Shown here piece after piece: positions 22,641-35,040 of a stretch of DNA of 64,000 nucleotides (the first letter of the stretch is position 1; each line of letters begins with the position of its first letter). Made by a program: the position numbers and the translations under genes. Source of the DNA: Hippophae tibetana (Eukaryota > Streptophyta > Magnoliopsida > Rosales > Elaeagnaceae); contig CM072812.1 in the NCBI GenBank assembly GCA_037013495.1, forward strand, positions 75,561,840 through 75,625,839, given 5' to 3'. Below the pieces are notes generated by a model. That model was not told where the DNA came from. It ran no database searches and saw only the letters and a program-made list of their open reading frames with translations.

Positions 22641-23995
22641 CATGCAAGAAATTTCACAACATTAATTAAATACTATTCAAATCTCATTATGTAAAAATTT
22701 TAACTACATATTAAGAAGAAATTAATTCTCGTAGTATTCCAATTGAAAGTACCACATTAAACATTAGTGGTGAGCATTTTATTTTCGAAAATGGACTCAT
22801 CAATTCAAATTTATGATTAAACTAAGCATTTTTTTTTTTTTGGAGTTTGGTTGGTTTAAGTACAACTAAACATTATGTAAATCAACTGGGTACTTTTGGT
22901 AGTAGATTTTAAAAATGATAAAATTGACAAAAATGAAATCGAACATATTCTTTTAATATTCTGATTTTTAAGTATTTTTATTATATATTTATATATTATA
23001 ATTTCTATTACTATCAAATTATAATTATAATTATATTAAATCAACTGGGTACCTTTAGTTTACCGTGACTCTTAAAATGAATGCTAGTATTTTTTTTTAT
23101 GTCAATAACATATTTATTTACTTTGTTTTTTTTCTTCAAAACATTATATTACATGTTTTCTCTATTTCAATTAGAGGATGCTTTTAATTTATATAAGTTC
23201 AAAATAACCTAACAAATTTCCCTCCAACCGAACTTATAAGTTAGTTTGAAAGTTGGTTTTTGAAATCATAAGTTAGATAAAGTTTTAAATTTTTTAAAAC
23301 TATTAAAATAAAATTGGCTTGTAAAATGACCCACCTAGCCAAATTAGGTCTACCTCGATAAATGTCACATTAAGAAATTTATATGTTTTAACCGACATAG
23401 TAAATTTCTTCCAAACTTGTTTTCATATGGAGTATTTCCATAAAACTAAATAAAGATTTCAAAAATAATGTCTTGCATTGATAAAAAAAATTACTATAAT
23501 AGAATTATAAAATTCATGAATCTTTTCACTCATTAAGTTAACTTTTTGTAATTGAACGACTCATGATTATTATTAAATTTGATATGATATTATAGATTAA
23601 GTCATCCATATGTTAATACAAGAAAATTTATAAGAACTAATTTTAGGTGCATAAATTAAATTTAATAAATATATTATAGTGTTAATTATCGAATAATAAT
23701 TTTTATTACTCTAAAATTCTTTATTTTATAAATTCAAAGAAAAAAGAAATAATTTTTTAGATATTGAAGGTTAAATTTTTTGTAAAGTGATATATGTTTG
23801 GAGAAGAGCTAGTGTATTAGGATTTTTAAAGAGATATTAGAGAAGATAAATTCAGATTATTTATACATCTCATTAATAAGGTATATATATAAATACATAA
23901 TAGATATATGTCATCGTTATAATGGTTGGTGCTCTATTAATATCAGAATTGATCTATTTATAATAAAATTACAAATATCAATAGGTCACTAATAA
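22641..23995. other. AT-rich intergenic DNA
   Basis: No gene is visible. There are poly(T) runs and patches of moderate complexity near 23160-23430, but no recognisable element. Confidence 0.5.
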
Positions 23996-23999
23996 CAAA

Positions 24000-24330
24000 C
24001 TGTATAAGATACCCCTAATTAAGGCAGGAAGTAATCATAAGGTCTTATGACAAAGAGCCTACAAAGTTAATAGTCATGAGGTCATTCTCAACAGGTTGTG
24101 TTATGTCGGACTCAAACAATAGATTAGGTCTTGCTCAATAGGTCACAGACATGAGGTCTGATGGTAGCTTACTCAAGGTTTTATGATCGAAAATAAATAA
24201 ATCCCTTTCGAGTCTAAGGTCACTATGAACGGGTTGTTAAATGACAACATCACAAACAATATAAACGAGGTGTCATAGGTCACTCGAGTGGAGTACCTAA
24301 TACTTGAATAATGTCAAACAATATGCATGA
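24000..24330. other. Higher-GC island, possible LTR or element remnant
   Basis: About 330 bases of normal composition sit inside AT-rich DNA. Words such as AGGTCTTATGAC, CATGAGGTC, GGTCACAGACATGAGGTC and AGGTCACTC recur in loose tandem. No reading frame is convincing. The look is that of a retrotransposon LTR or untranslated region. Confidence 0.4.
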
Positions 24331-25249
24331 AGGTTTTTAAAATAAATAATTTATTTATTACTTTATTAAAGTATAATATTCAATAAAAACTATTTTATGA
24401 GCAATATAATCCAAACACTATAAAAATGAGTGATTTAACTCAATATTAATAAGAGTGAGTAACTTCGTTTATTAAATAAATCAAATATAATATTAAAATA
24501 TATATAAATTTATTTAATTAATATTTTAATTATTTTTTAAGAATTTAATATTATATGAATTAATCCTAATTGAGTAAGAGAGAAATTTGTATATTTTAAC
24601 TATTAATATTCTTATTTTAATATCATTTTTTATTTTTATTTTTAAATGAGATAAATAAAATACTATTATTTAAATTATTGACACTAAATTTAATCTATTT
24701 TAACAATATTTTTAATGAATTATGGTAGCTTAGAGTTACCTATTCTTAAAATTACCAAAATATATACTAGCAATTTAAATAAGAGTATTTCATGTATTTT
24801 AGTTGAAAAAATGTATCAAAAAAAGTAACAAAAACAAGAATGATAATAGTTCAAAAGTATCAATCCCAATATGAGATAAACAACTTAACTGATGAACTTA
24901 AACATTTTTATAAGCATTTTTTTACTTAAAAATAATTAATATTAATTAATATGAGATATAACATAATGTTATGTAAAAATGATAAGTTACACAAATACTA
25001 TATACTTATAAATGAATTGATAGAATCAAAAAGTTATTGAATACATAAACATATAAACTCTATAAATTCTCACCAGTCAGTGACATTAAAATAATTATCT
25101 AATGATAATAATTTAAGTTAGATACACAATAATATCACCAAAATAACTATTTATAAATAATATATTTATTATAAAAACATTTTAGTATTTATTGAATTAC
25201 AATAAAAACAAAATAAAAACTTAAATAATAAATGAATAAATAAATTGCT
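24331..25249. other. AT-rich intergenic DNA
   Basis: No gene or recognisable element is visible. Confidence 0.55.
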
Positions 25250-26210
25250 GCATGAATTGTCAGAGCTGTTCCACCATGGAAAATAAAGCTCTTCTCTCCG
25301 ATTATAGATAGATAACAAAGAGATCAGATTTTAGCTTGCAACAGACACCATTTCCTAAACTGAGGGCTGGAGGCTGAGTGGGTGTGGAATCAATAACTGT
25401 GATTCATGCATAATCCCTTAACTATCGTTTTTAAACAAAAACTCTATACAAGAAAGATTCTACCTATCTCCGTTGTAATTATATTTTCATTCAAACTAAA
25501 TTATATAATTTATAAATATTCTTAAATTTTATATTATTTAATATCAATATTTATGTTTAAAATTAATAAAAATCTAACATATAAGTAGAATTTGTATCCT
25601 ATTAAGTATTACAAATAAAATTATTACTTCATAATTAATAAATAATTACTATATCAGTTATGTCATCACAATAAGTTGTTGTAAAATCACTAATATATGT
25701 ATATTTTTTATTGGTTCTCATGAATAAAACTTGCTTTTAAATAAGATGAAGATACTTAATAATTAATGAAATATTTAATTTATTTTTCAAAAATAGAGTG
25801 ATAATATTTATAATTTTATATTAATTATATGTTATATTTGATATCATAATTATCTATTAGTTAAGAAATATGATAGTAATAAGTTATTGGAAATTGAAAC
25901 TCTTAGTATAATTTTCTACTTATACCAAAATTCTCTCAAAGTCTACCATCAAAACCCATTTTTTATCCCATTTTTTATCTGTGCAGCACAACTAAAGGAT
26001 GAGCTTCGATTAATAGGAATAACAGTATTTGTTAATTTTAGAATAAAAAGGTGAGACAAAATATTTTCCCTCTTTTATACACCGTATGTTTGTTCATGTC
26101 AAATCATTACCTAAAAGCAAGTTGCCAGCTAACATTCATAAACAATATTATGTTAAGGGATTGCGATATTCTTTAGTATTTCTCAATTTTATTGTCTGAT
26201 ATATATATAT
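25250..26210. repeat. Duplicated non-coding block, copy 2, with an insertion
   Basis: This is homologous to 20890-21450. The match runs from about 25259 to 25430 and resumes at about 25930 (CTACCATCAAAACCCATTTT) up to the GATATTCT word near 26165. About 500 bases of AT-rich sequence in between are absent from copy 1. They are either an insertion here or a deletion there. Confidence 0.72.
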
Positions 26211-29200
26211 ATATATCTATATAATTGAAACACTTATTAAAATACATAGTTATGTTTAATTTTATATTAACTTTATTTTGATTTTTCTCTCTATTACCGA
26301 GCTTAAGATAGGAAAATAAGACTATATTTAAATGTTATTTTTAATTATTATTATTATTATTATTTTTTTGGTTATTTAAGTTAATTTTTTCTCCTATTTT
26401 TCTCAAATGTTAGGCTTACCAAGTAAGTCTGCTGAAAAATCCAGAGTCCAAATCCAATTTCTACATTCATATGTTTACAAAGATTTGGTCATTCAAAAAC
26501 GGCTAATGATTAATACGACTGAAGATTTCATACCAATCGCATAATATTTATGTTAGACACAGTTAAACCGCACAAACAACGAAATACAATAAATAAATAA
26601 ATAAGAATAGTTATATTATCGGAACAAATTTCACTAATATTAGATTAATTATATTTTCATTTTAAGAAATATTAAAATAATTAATTGTTCTAATTTTTAC
26701 TCTAAATATAAATAAAAAGGATAAGAAAAAATAACAAGATAATAAATTAAAGTCACTTTACAAATTAACTTAATTTATACTTAAAGTTACAAATAAATCC
26801 AATAATATCATTTTTTGAATGTAAATATTAACTTAATATCTAATATAATATATTAATAAATGTGTAAAAGTAATATTGAAGTTATCTTAATAATTTAAAT
26901 TTTTTGGAATATTAATTCCTTAAAAACTTCTAATATGATATAAAAGTACCATATTAATGTTAATTGTTAAATAAAAAATGATTGACATGAACGATGAATG
27001 ATGAATAGAATAAACATTTACGAGAATAATAAATGTTGAAAAACTTAAACTTTTTAAATAGTTAATTTTTTAACGAATTTTAAAATCTATATCTTAATAA
27101 TAATATTAAGATATTAAAAATAACAATTAAATTCAAAATACCATTACACCAAAAGGGCAAAAACTCATTGCACACGTATCCAATACAAACAACCCAAATT
27201 ATCCATATTTTTATTTGCTTTTTTGCTTTTTTGCTTTTTGCTTTTTGCTTTGACCAAAATCCTTCATCTAACTTGTATTTTTTATCTCTCTCATGTCCAT
27301 ATAACCTCACATATAGTAAGGGTAAATAATTAACCTAGACAATCCAAATATCATACAATATCAACCCTTTCATATTCTTATAAGTAATTAATAAGTTATA
27401 ACATCTCATTGCAATGATATTTTATTTTTTTCTTCAAAAGTATTAAAAATCACCCTTGATCAATATAACTTTTACTTTTTAATTATTTTTTTAAAATAAA
27501 TTATTTTATTTTCAATGTTGTTTTTGAGCCCAACACTTACAAAAACTCTCAATTCATTTTTGAGCCTCATTTCGTGGAGTCACTGTAAAGTATTTGGATG
27601 AGCTCATGAACCATTATGACATTATGTATCTTTCAGGTGGGCCGAACCCACTTTGGTATCAAAATTAGTTCTGATTTTTGTGTCTCAATTTGATAGCGAT
27701 CGTCATCTCTCAAGTCGGCCATATTTACTATCTCTATAAGAAATTTTAAAATAAGATCTGGCTAAGGGAATGATCTCAATTCATTACCAAACTCTCTTAT
27801 CACATGCCATATTCTTAACGATATATCATGTTTCTAATTTGTTTTTGTCTTATATAAGGTTAGAAAGATACTATTATCACAATTATTTTTATAATTGTTA
27901 TAATATAAGTATAGAAAATATCTATTATATCTCTTTTATTAATTACATTTTAATGATATTATTGATAAAAATATTATAATTAATAAAAAATAATTATAAT
28001 AATAATAATAATTTATATTAAGATAATATTAATATATCATGTTACCATCTTATATATCTTAAATAATAGCACTAGATTTTAGTTTTTGAGCAAAATTGCT
28101 TTAATTTGTGTATAAATTTTACATGAGTTATGTGAATAATGTTCCTAAGTTTTATAAGAGAGAAAAATGATCCAATACTTTCTTAAATTATGTTATTTTT
28201 ATGGTTTAATTTCTTAAATTAGAAGTATTATCATTTAATTTCTTATTTTTATTAAAATATTATTATTTTCTATCAAGTAATTAGATACGATTAAAATATG
28301 AGTCTTTAATAATAATAAAGTTATAATTAATATAAAAATTCAAAAAATATTCATTTTTTAATATTTACTAATTACTACTATTTTATTTTAGTGTTTTATT
28401 AATGTTTAATTTTTATTAAAAACTAAAATATATACTTAATTAATTTTTTGTTTAAATTTTATTAAAATATTTCATATTAAATTTTATTTTAATCAAGTTT
28501 TAATTACTTAAAAAAAGATAACATTTTAAATAATAAATATCAAAAAATATAATTTATTCTTAATTAATTTTTTTTATAAAATTAAGAGATTAAATAATCA
28601 TGTAAATTTTATTTGATTAAAAACAAAAAATATGAAGTTTCAACTCCAACAATCCATTTGTTCAATACAATGGACTAAAAAAGTCTCACTAGTTACCATA
28701 TTTTGTAAAAATAATTACTTTAATTATGAAAATTTTATATTAAATATTTTTAACATCGTTATTATAAAATAAAATATATTTTTTCTTTATGAATTAAAAA
28801 AATATTAATTAATAATAAATCGATCAAACTATATCAATTAAAATAGATGATGGAGAATAGTGAGAAACATAAAATAAAAAAAATATGTGTTCTTTTACCT
28901 CTTAGTATATTCTTTCACCCAATATATTGGCTTGGATAAATAAGTATTAAGTACCAACCAATAAGTTTTTTTCATAGTTTCAAACTTTCATTGTTTTCAA
29001 TTGATATAATATATTTTGAGATGCACAATAAATGCTCAATAATAGGGGATCATAACACATTTTAGAAGATATGATGCACTACCATCAGGTCATTAGAGAG
29101 ATGGTCAAACTTTCAAAGTATTATATTAAAAAAAAACAAAGAAAGAAAGGAAAGGAAAGGAAGGTATTGGCTGGATTATTAATCTCCAATGAATGAAATC

Positions 29201-29510
29201 GTGCCCTGGTCAATGGCGATTTAGGCGAATATGCAGGTGAGATTGCATGTTTTCTTACCAAATTGAAATAAAATTAATGAACAAAAATGTTGATATTAAG
29301 TGGTGAGCTCAAGACCATGTAGAGATAATGATAATTACGAATATCCACAATTTAAAAAAAAATTAAATTAAATTAATATCGACAATATTGTAATTAAATT
29401 AATTAACTCTCCTAAACTTCTCATAATCTTCTTTCCTTGTAAATTGAATTTGATAGTTTTCACTTTAAGAAAATAAATCTCATATATATATACTTCTTTT
29501 CACCCATATT
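26211..29510. other. AT-rich intergenic DNA upstream of the polyol transporter
   Basis: No gene is visible. A TTTTTGC-type short tandem repeat lies at about 27216-27252. A patch of normal composition at 27520-27780 and another at 29080-29240 are unexplained. Small frames in the region look like chance. Confidence 0.5.
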
Positions 29511-29516
29511 TCTATC

Positions 29517-29525
29517 TATAAATAC
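29517..29525 (+). promoter_or_regulatory. TATA box of the polyol transporter gene
   Basis: TATAAATAC follows TCTATC about 135 bases before the start codon at 29654. The A/C-rich leader that follows is typical of a plant 5' UTR. Confidence 0.6.
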
Positions 29526-29653
29526 ACACTACTTTCCTTGTAAATTGAGTTGAATATGTTCAGAATATAATATTGTCATACCCAAACAAATTAACAGCAA
29601 TCACTCAACAAAACAAATAAAAAAAAAAGGCAGAAACCATATCCTTCATCACA

Positions 29654-31379
29654 ATGCCTGCAGAAACTAGTGTGGATCATCAAAATTGCCAGAAAAGTCT
29701 CAATAAATATGCTTGTGGCTGTTCAATTCTTGCCTCAATGATTTCCATTATATTCGGCTATGGTAATGAATTATTATACTTTTTTTTTTTAATCAAATAA
29801 AATTTACATGATTATTTTTTTGAACTAACATTACACAAATCACACCAATTGTGTCGATCGAACTCGATCATGACATTACAATTACATGTTCCATATGATG
29901 TTTTGATGCCACCGAGCTATAACCGTTAGGGTAAAATTTACATGATTATTAAATCTTGTTTCAGACACTGGAGTTATGAGTGGAGCTATGATCTTCATAA
30001 AAGAAGATTTAAAAATCAATGATGTCCAAGTAGAAGTATTAGCAGGAATACTAAACCTGTGTGCTTTATTTGGTTCTTTAGCAGCTGGAAGAACCTCAGA
30101 TTACATAGGTCGACGCTACACAATTCTATTAGCTTCAATTATATTCTTATTAGGTGCAGTAGTAATGGGTTATGGTCCAAACTACGTCGTTTTAATGATT
30201 GGTAGATGTATAGCTGGTTTTGGTGTTGGTTTTGCCTTGATGATAGCCCCTGTTTACTCTGCAGAAATTTCATCTCCTTCTTCTAGAGGCTTCTTAACCT
30301 CTCTTCCAGAACTTTGTATTAGTCTTGGAATTTTAATTGGTTATATCTCAAATTACTTATTTGGTAAATTAAATCTAAATCTTGGTTGGAGAATAATGTT
30401 AGGTATTGCAGCTCTTCCTTCAATTGCTTTAGCTTTTGGCATTCTCAAAATGCCTGAGTCTCCAAGATGGTTAGTTATGCAAGGTCGTTTAGGTAAGGCC
30501 AAAAAAATTCTAAACCAAATATCAAATACTGAAGAAGAAGCTGAACTTCGTTTTAAAGAGATTAAAATTGCTGCTGGGTTTGATGAGAATTGTAACGAAG
30601 ATGTTGTTAAGCTTCCTAAAGAAAGCACTTCCAAGAAAAGTGCTTGGAAAGAACTGTTTGTGAATCCAACTCCTACAGTTCGTTGGATTTTTATTGCAGC
30701 AATTGGAATTCATTTTTTTGAACATGGTGTTGGAATTGAAGCTGTTGTTTTATATAGTCCAAGAATTTTCAAGAAAGCTGGAATTATTAATAAAGATAAG
30801 CTTTTGCTTGCAACAGTCGGTGTGGGACTTACAAAAACTGTGTTTATATTAATAGCTACTTTTTTTATTGATAAAGTAGGGAGGAGACGTTTATTGTTGA
30901 TAAGTACAAGTGGTATGGTTATAGCTTTAACATTGTTGGGTTTAAGTTTAACAATGGAGGAAAATTCTAAAGATGATAAGCTATTATGGGCATTGATTAT
31001 TAGTATTGTTGCAGTTTATACATATGTGGCTTTTTTTTCGATTGGTCTTGGGCCTATTACTTGGGTTTATAGTTCTGAGATTTTTCCATTGAGATTAAGA
31101 GCTGTTGGAGCAAGTATTGGTGTGGCTGTGAATAGAATTATGAATGCTATTGTTTCTATGAGTTTTATTTCAATTTATAAAGCAATTACAATTGGAGGGG
31201 CTTTCTTTATGTTTGCTGGTATGGCTGTTTTGGCTGGATTGTTTTTCTACTTCTTTTTGCCAGAGACTAAAGGGAAATCTTTGGAAGAGATAGAAGTGCT
31301 TTTCAGTAGAAACAAAGTACCTAGGAATAGTATTAGTGGAGATCATGTACAAGTTCAACAGATAAACAATAATGTGTAG
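29654..31379 (+). CDS. PLT: Polyol/monosaccharide proton symporter (PLT family)
   Basis: Exons 29654-29762 and 29965-31379 encode 507 residues, the usual length for plant polyol transporters of the major facilitator superfamily. These carry linear polyols, cyclic polyols and some monosaccharides across the plasma membrane with protons. The protein should have 12 membrane segments. Motifs: GYDTGVMSGAM at the splice junction (about residues 35-45), GRTSDYIGRR (78-87), PESPRWL (200-206), HFFEHGVGIEAVVLYSPRIF (286-305), DKVGRRR (339-345), GLGPITWVYSSEIFPLRLR (398-416) and PETKG (469-473). The intron is GT-AG with phase 1, and no break is seen. HFFEH, in place of the HFFQQ of many sugar carriers, is known in part of the PLT family. 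The substrate cannot be told from sequence. The start is the first ATG after the leader and aligns with family N-termini. Confidence 0.93.
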
Positions 31380-31397
31380 TAGTAGTAGTAGTAGTAG
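31377..31397 (+). repeat. (TAG)7 microsatellite containing the PLT stop codon
   Basis: The stop codon at 31377-31379 is the first of seven in-frame TAG triplets. Expansion or contraction would not change the protein as long as one unit remains. Confidence 0.95.
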
Positions 31398-31464
31398 TAT
31401 GTAATTTTCATTAAGACTCTGGTAGTTGTTAACTTGTGTTGCTACTTAGTGAGAGAATTAAAGT

Positions 31465-31466
<2 letters not shown>

Positions 31467-31492
<26 letters not shown>
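31467..31492. repeat. (TA)n microsatellite
   Basis: A run of about 13 TA units lies in or just after the likely 3' UTR of the polyol transporter gene. Confidence 0.9.
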
Positions 31493-31496
<4 letters not shown>

Positions 31497-31595
31497 TGTT
31501 AGCAAAAATGTGCCACCTATGGTTAAAATTTATTTTATAACGGTTGTTATTTGAGAAGACACTACACAATCATTATTTCTGGTAAAAGAGTTACT

Positions 31596-32497
31596 AAGTG
31601 CATTTGATAATTTTAGGGGATAAAAATGATATTTTAAAAAATATTTTATTTTTTTTTACCAAAAATAATATAATAAACATTTAAATATTTTTTTATTCAT
31701 AATTAGATAGTAATTCATTTTCTCTATTAGTAAAGATTTTAATATTAACTTTTTATTTACATATTATTTTAAAGTATAAATTATATATTTTTAATAAAAT
31801 TTACTTAATATTTCATTATATTATTGATAAAAATATTACATAAAATAACGGTGTATCATGTCATCATATTCATTTCTCATTCTTACGTTGGACTCAACCC
31901 ATATTATTGCTCAAATTTTTAGATAAAAGTAAATTAAATTAAAAAAAATATCAATTAAAATATATAATAAATAATTGTGAATATCTTGACTTTTCTTAAT
32001 ATGAACTTGATAATATAAATAAATTGTACAATATTTTTTACTATGTAATTGTTAATTGAAAACCCAATGATAACTCTTTCAACATTTAATGTGAAAGAAA
32101 GAAATCTATATTAGAATTAAACTTTCATTGAAGGAATAAAAGAACAAACAATAAAGAGAATAAATGATAGATAAATTAAAATTATTTAACAAACTAGATA
32201 TTAAAAAAAACAATCTTTCATATTGATAAAGAGATAGTTAGAAAAAATAATATCCATAAATTTAAAAATTATCCATGAATATTTTTAAATAAAAAATTTA
32301 TTATCTAAGTAAACAAAAGAAATTAAATATTAAAAATTGTTAATACTATTAATTATATGAAAATAAATTATGGTGTATTTAGGAATAAAAAATAATCACT
32401 TAAAAATTTATTGTTATCATTTAATAGAAAAATAAATATATTTGAAAATATCAATTTTATTTTTTGAAAATATTGTCTAAAATTATCAAATGAACTT
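31596..32497. mobile_element. hAT-like MITE, about 0.9 kb
   Basis: The left end AAGTGCATTTGATAATTTTAG and the right end (reverse-complemented AAGTTCATTTGATAATTTTAG) differ at one base of 21. Ends of this type (AAGTG-TTTGATAA) are common in plant hAT-related non-autonomous elements. No 8-bp target duplication is clear, and the interior is AT-rich and non-coding. Confidence 0.6.
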
Positions 32498-32577
32498 CAG
32501 ACCTTTTTGTAAGAAGTAATGGACTTATTCTATTAAATAAAAATGAGTTTAAAATGCACTTTAACAATAAGTTATTA

Positions 32578-32995
32578 GAAGTGTCAAAGAAATCGCGTTG
32601 GTCCGACATGACATGGTTCAATCCATTAATTAGTATGTCATGTTGGCACGTGAGTCATTAGCTAGTGGGTTATGTTGATCTTGGGCTTTACCATGCGATT
32701 TTGTGTCATTATTGACACATTAGGTCATAACTAATGGACCAACACGACTTGTGATCTATTTAGGCCATTATTTTTTTTAAAATGATATTAATTGGGGTTG
32801 AACTTTTTACCCTTTATGTATAAAAGTTAACTATGTCTAATGAACTATGTTTAAATTTATCTAGAACTCTATATTGGGTCAACGTATTGGCCCATTACAA
32901 TTCGCTGGGCACAACCTGCACAACACGTGTTGTACTGCATTTTTGTTTAACAAGTTGTGTCATATCGACCTGACCCGTTTGATATCTCTATATAT
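32578..32995. mobile_element. Non-autonomous element with diverged inverted ends
   Basis: The left end GTGTCAAAGAAATCGCGTTGG and the reverse complement of the right end (GATATCAAACGGGTCAGGTCG) are related. The interior is richer in GC than its flanks and carries CCAACACGACTTG and GACCTGACCCG words typical of a dispersed plant repeat with hAT-like ends. No clear target duplication was found. Confidence 0.5.
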
Positions 32996-33264
32996 AAGTA
33001 CTCTCTGTAATCTTTATTTATAAAATAAAATATACATTTATATATAATATTAATAGTAATTCAGTCTATATTAGATTAGATTAGAACAGCTTATAAAATT
33101 TGAAAATTTAATTCGAATTCAAATAAATTGTATACTTTTAAATTTAAATCTTATCTGACTATAAAATTTATTAAACCAATCAAATTTGAATCCGACAAAT
33201 TGAATAATTTTTTTCAATTTAAACGAATTGATCGTATTATTTGTTAATTCTTAACAAAATAAAA

Positions 33265-33740
33265 ATAAAAGACATTTAGGATTTATTAATTTGTGCTTAG
33301 GATATATTTGTTTATGCTATTGTGACTCTTTCATAACCTATGTAAAGCATTTATAAAATAAAAAGAAGAATGGTTTTTTTAAAAATAAAAATAAAAAAGT
33401 TAGTCACTTGTGTTTTAGTGGTAAAGGAATTATATTTTGTGCTTTCAAACAATAATAAATAAAGTAAAAAAAAAACATTATGTGTTTGATGAAAGAAGCA
33501 CTTTCTTCTAAAATTACAAGACGTTTAGGATATATTTATTTGTGCCCTTGTCACCCTTTCTTAGCCTATGTAAAAGCATTTCTAATAGGAAAAAAAATTA
33601 ATTAAAAAAAAAGATAGTCATATTGGTGCTTTTTCTGCTCACAGAATTATATTTCGTGCTTTCAGACAATAATAAATAAATAAATAGAATCGTAATTATG
33701 TTTTTCACTTTTTTCTAAAATTACTTTTTAAATTTAACAA
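33265..33740. repeat. Diverged tandem duplication, period about 240-250
   Basis: Unit 1 (about 33265-33515) and unit 2 (about 33520-33740) share GACATTTAGGAT/GACGTTTAGGAT, TAGGATATATTTRTTTRTGC, AACCTATGTAAAGCATTT/AGCCTATGTAAAAGCATTT, GAATTATATTTTGTGCTTTC/GAATTATATTTCGTGCTTTC and CAATAATAAATAAA, in that order. Neither unit encodes a protein. Confidence 0.75.
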
Positions 33741-33845
33741 AAGTATAAGCCCTTATAATACTATCACACTATGCATTTTGATTTTTAAAAGTATAAATAG
33801 TAAATTCCATTTTCACTGCTTAAGAAAACAAAGCAAGTCTTACCT

Positions 33846-35040
33846 CACTAGTACAATAAAATGTAATTAAATCGATATTTAAAGTTAATTTTTGTCTAAA
33901 ATTAACTTATAACAGATTTTAAGTTGTTCTATTGATAGACCAGCTTAAAAAATTATAAAAATTAGCGTCAATTGACACGTAGAATGCAATGTTGATTCTA
34001 CGTGTCAATCGACACTACACATGAATAGCGTCGAATGACACGTAGAACCGACGCTACCTTATATTTTTTTCTTTTATCTCTTCTCTCCTATATTTTACAA
34101 AAAGATTAATCGTATTTCCTCTTCCACAACTGCTTGAACAAAGCAAATCGTCCTCCTCTTATACTCTTTCTCATTTTTTGGTTATCTCCGATCACAATTC
34201 TCGGTGTCGTTTAGTGAGTTTTTTTCCTATTTAATTTTTCTTTTAGATCCATTATTTTTTTAGCATAATATTCGAATTTTTTATACCTATTTTCCTTTGC
34301 TTTTTCACTTACCAAACACACTTTTCTTCTTCATTTTCTTTATTTTGTCACTTCATTTACTCTTTTAAGTATTTCTATGAATTATTTTACATTTATTATT
34401 CATATTTTTTATTTTAATGTATATTATGTGTATAATTTTTTGTGTTATATAGGTTGTGTATTTTTATTCGAGCTTAGAAGATAATAATGTATTTTATTCA
34501 TTTATTTATTTTAATAATTTTATATATTTAGGTTTTTGATATATATTAATTTATTTTAAACTTAAATTTTTGAAAATTATTTACATGTATATGAAATATA
34601 TATATATATATATTTATATATATAATGTATAATGGGTTTATTAATTTTTATTATTATATATGTATAAAATATTTATTATTATTAATTACATGCATATATA
34701 TATATATATATATTATATTTGCTAATGTTATTATAATTGTTTGATTTTTATGTATTTTTTTATATGTTGTTTTGATAGATATTCTAATAATTAGGGAATT
34801 CATATATAATAATATTTGAAATATATTGGTCGGATATATATTTAATATGCTTAATATCATTAATAGATAATAGACAAATTTTGAATGTTAAAGTGTAGAA
34901 TTGAACATAACTATATTTCTAGAGTTGATTTTTTTTTTTGGAATTGGGTCATAGAAATAGTAATAATGAAATTAGTAAGATTCGATCCTCATGTATTAAA
35001 TGTAAAAATGAGAAATTTCATGATGTTGATGAGGTTAGCT
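33846..35040 (+). mobile_element. CACTA (En/Spm) transposon remnant
   Basis: A terminal sequence CACTAGTACAA at 33846 matches the usual CACTA-family end. It is followed by subterminal repeats: an almost perfect palindrome at 33963-34017 (arms of about 24 bases around TAGCGTCAATTGACACGTAG) and a related inverted unit at 34026-34056 (TAGCGTCG ... CGACGCTA). About 0.9 kb further on, in the same direction, lies a transposase-associated domain fragment. The far end with its TAGTG terminus was not found, so the true extent is unknown. Confidence 0.65.
34953..35040 (+). pseudogene. Transposase-associated domain fragment of a CACTA element
   Basis: Translation in one frame from 34953 gives RNSNNEISKIRSSCIKCKNE followed by KFHDVDEVS. 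This matches the cysteine-rich transposase-associated domain of CACTA transposases (the family usually has IRCPC-x-KC followed by a histidine-containing segment). One of the expected cysteines reads serine here. No frame continues beyond it, so this is a relic exon. Confidence 0.6.

Noticed and set aside
27080-27310. 76-codon minus-strand frame with a lysine/alanine-rich stretch
   Set aside because: The lysine-rich part comes from the TTTTTGC short tandem repeat; there is no family resemblance and no promoter.
30353-30725. Minus-strand frames opposite the polyol transporter
   Set aside because: Antisense shadows of the intact 507-residue coding sequence.
34654-34860. 68-codon minus-strand frame
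   Set aside because: Built on TA-repeat sequence, giving Ile/Tyr-rich nonsense.
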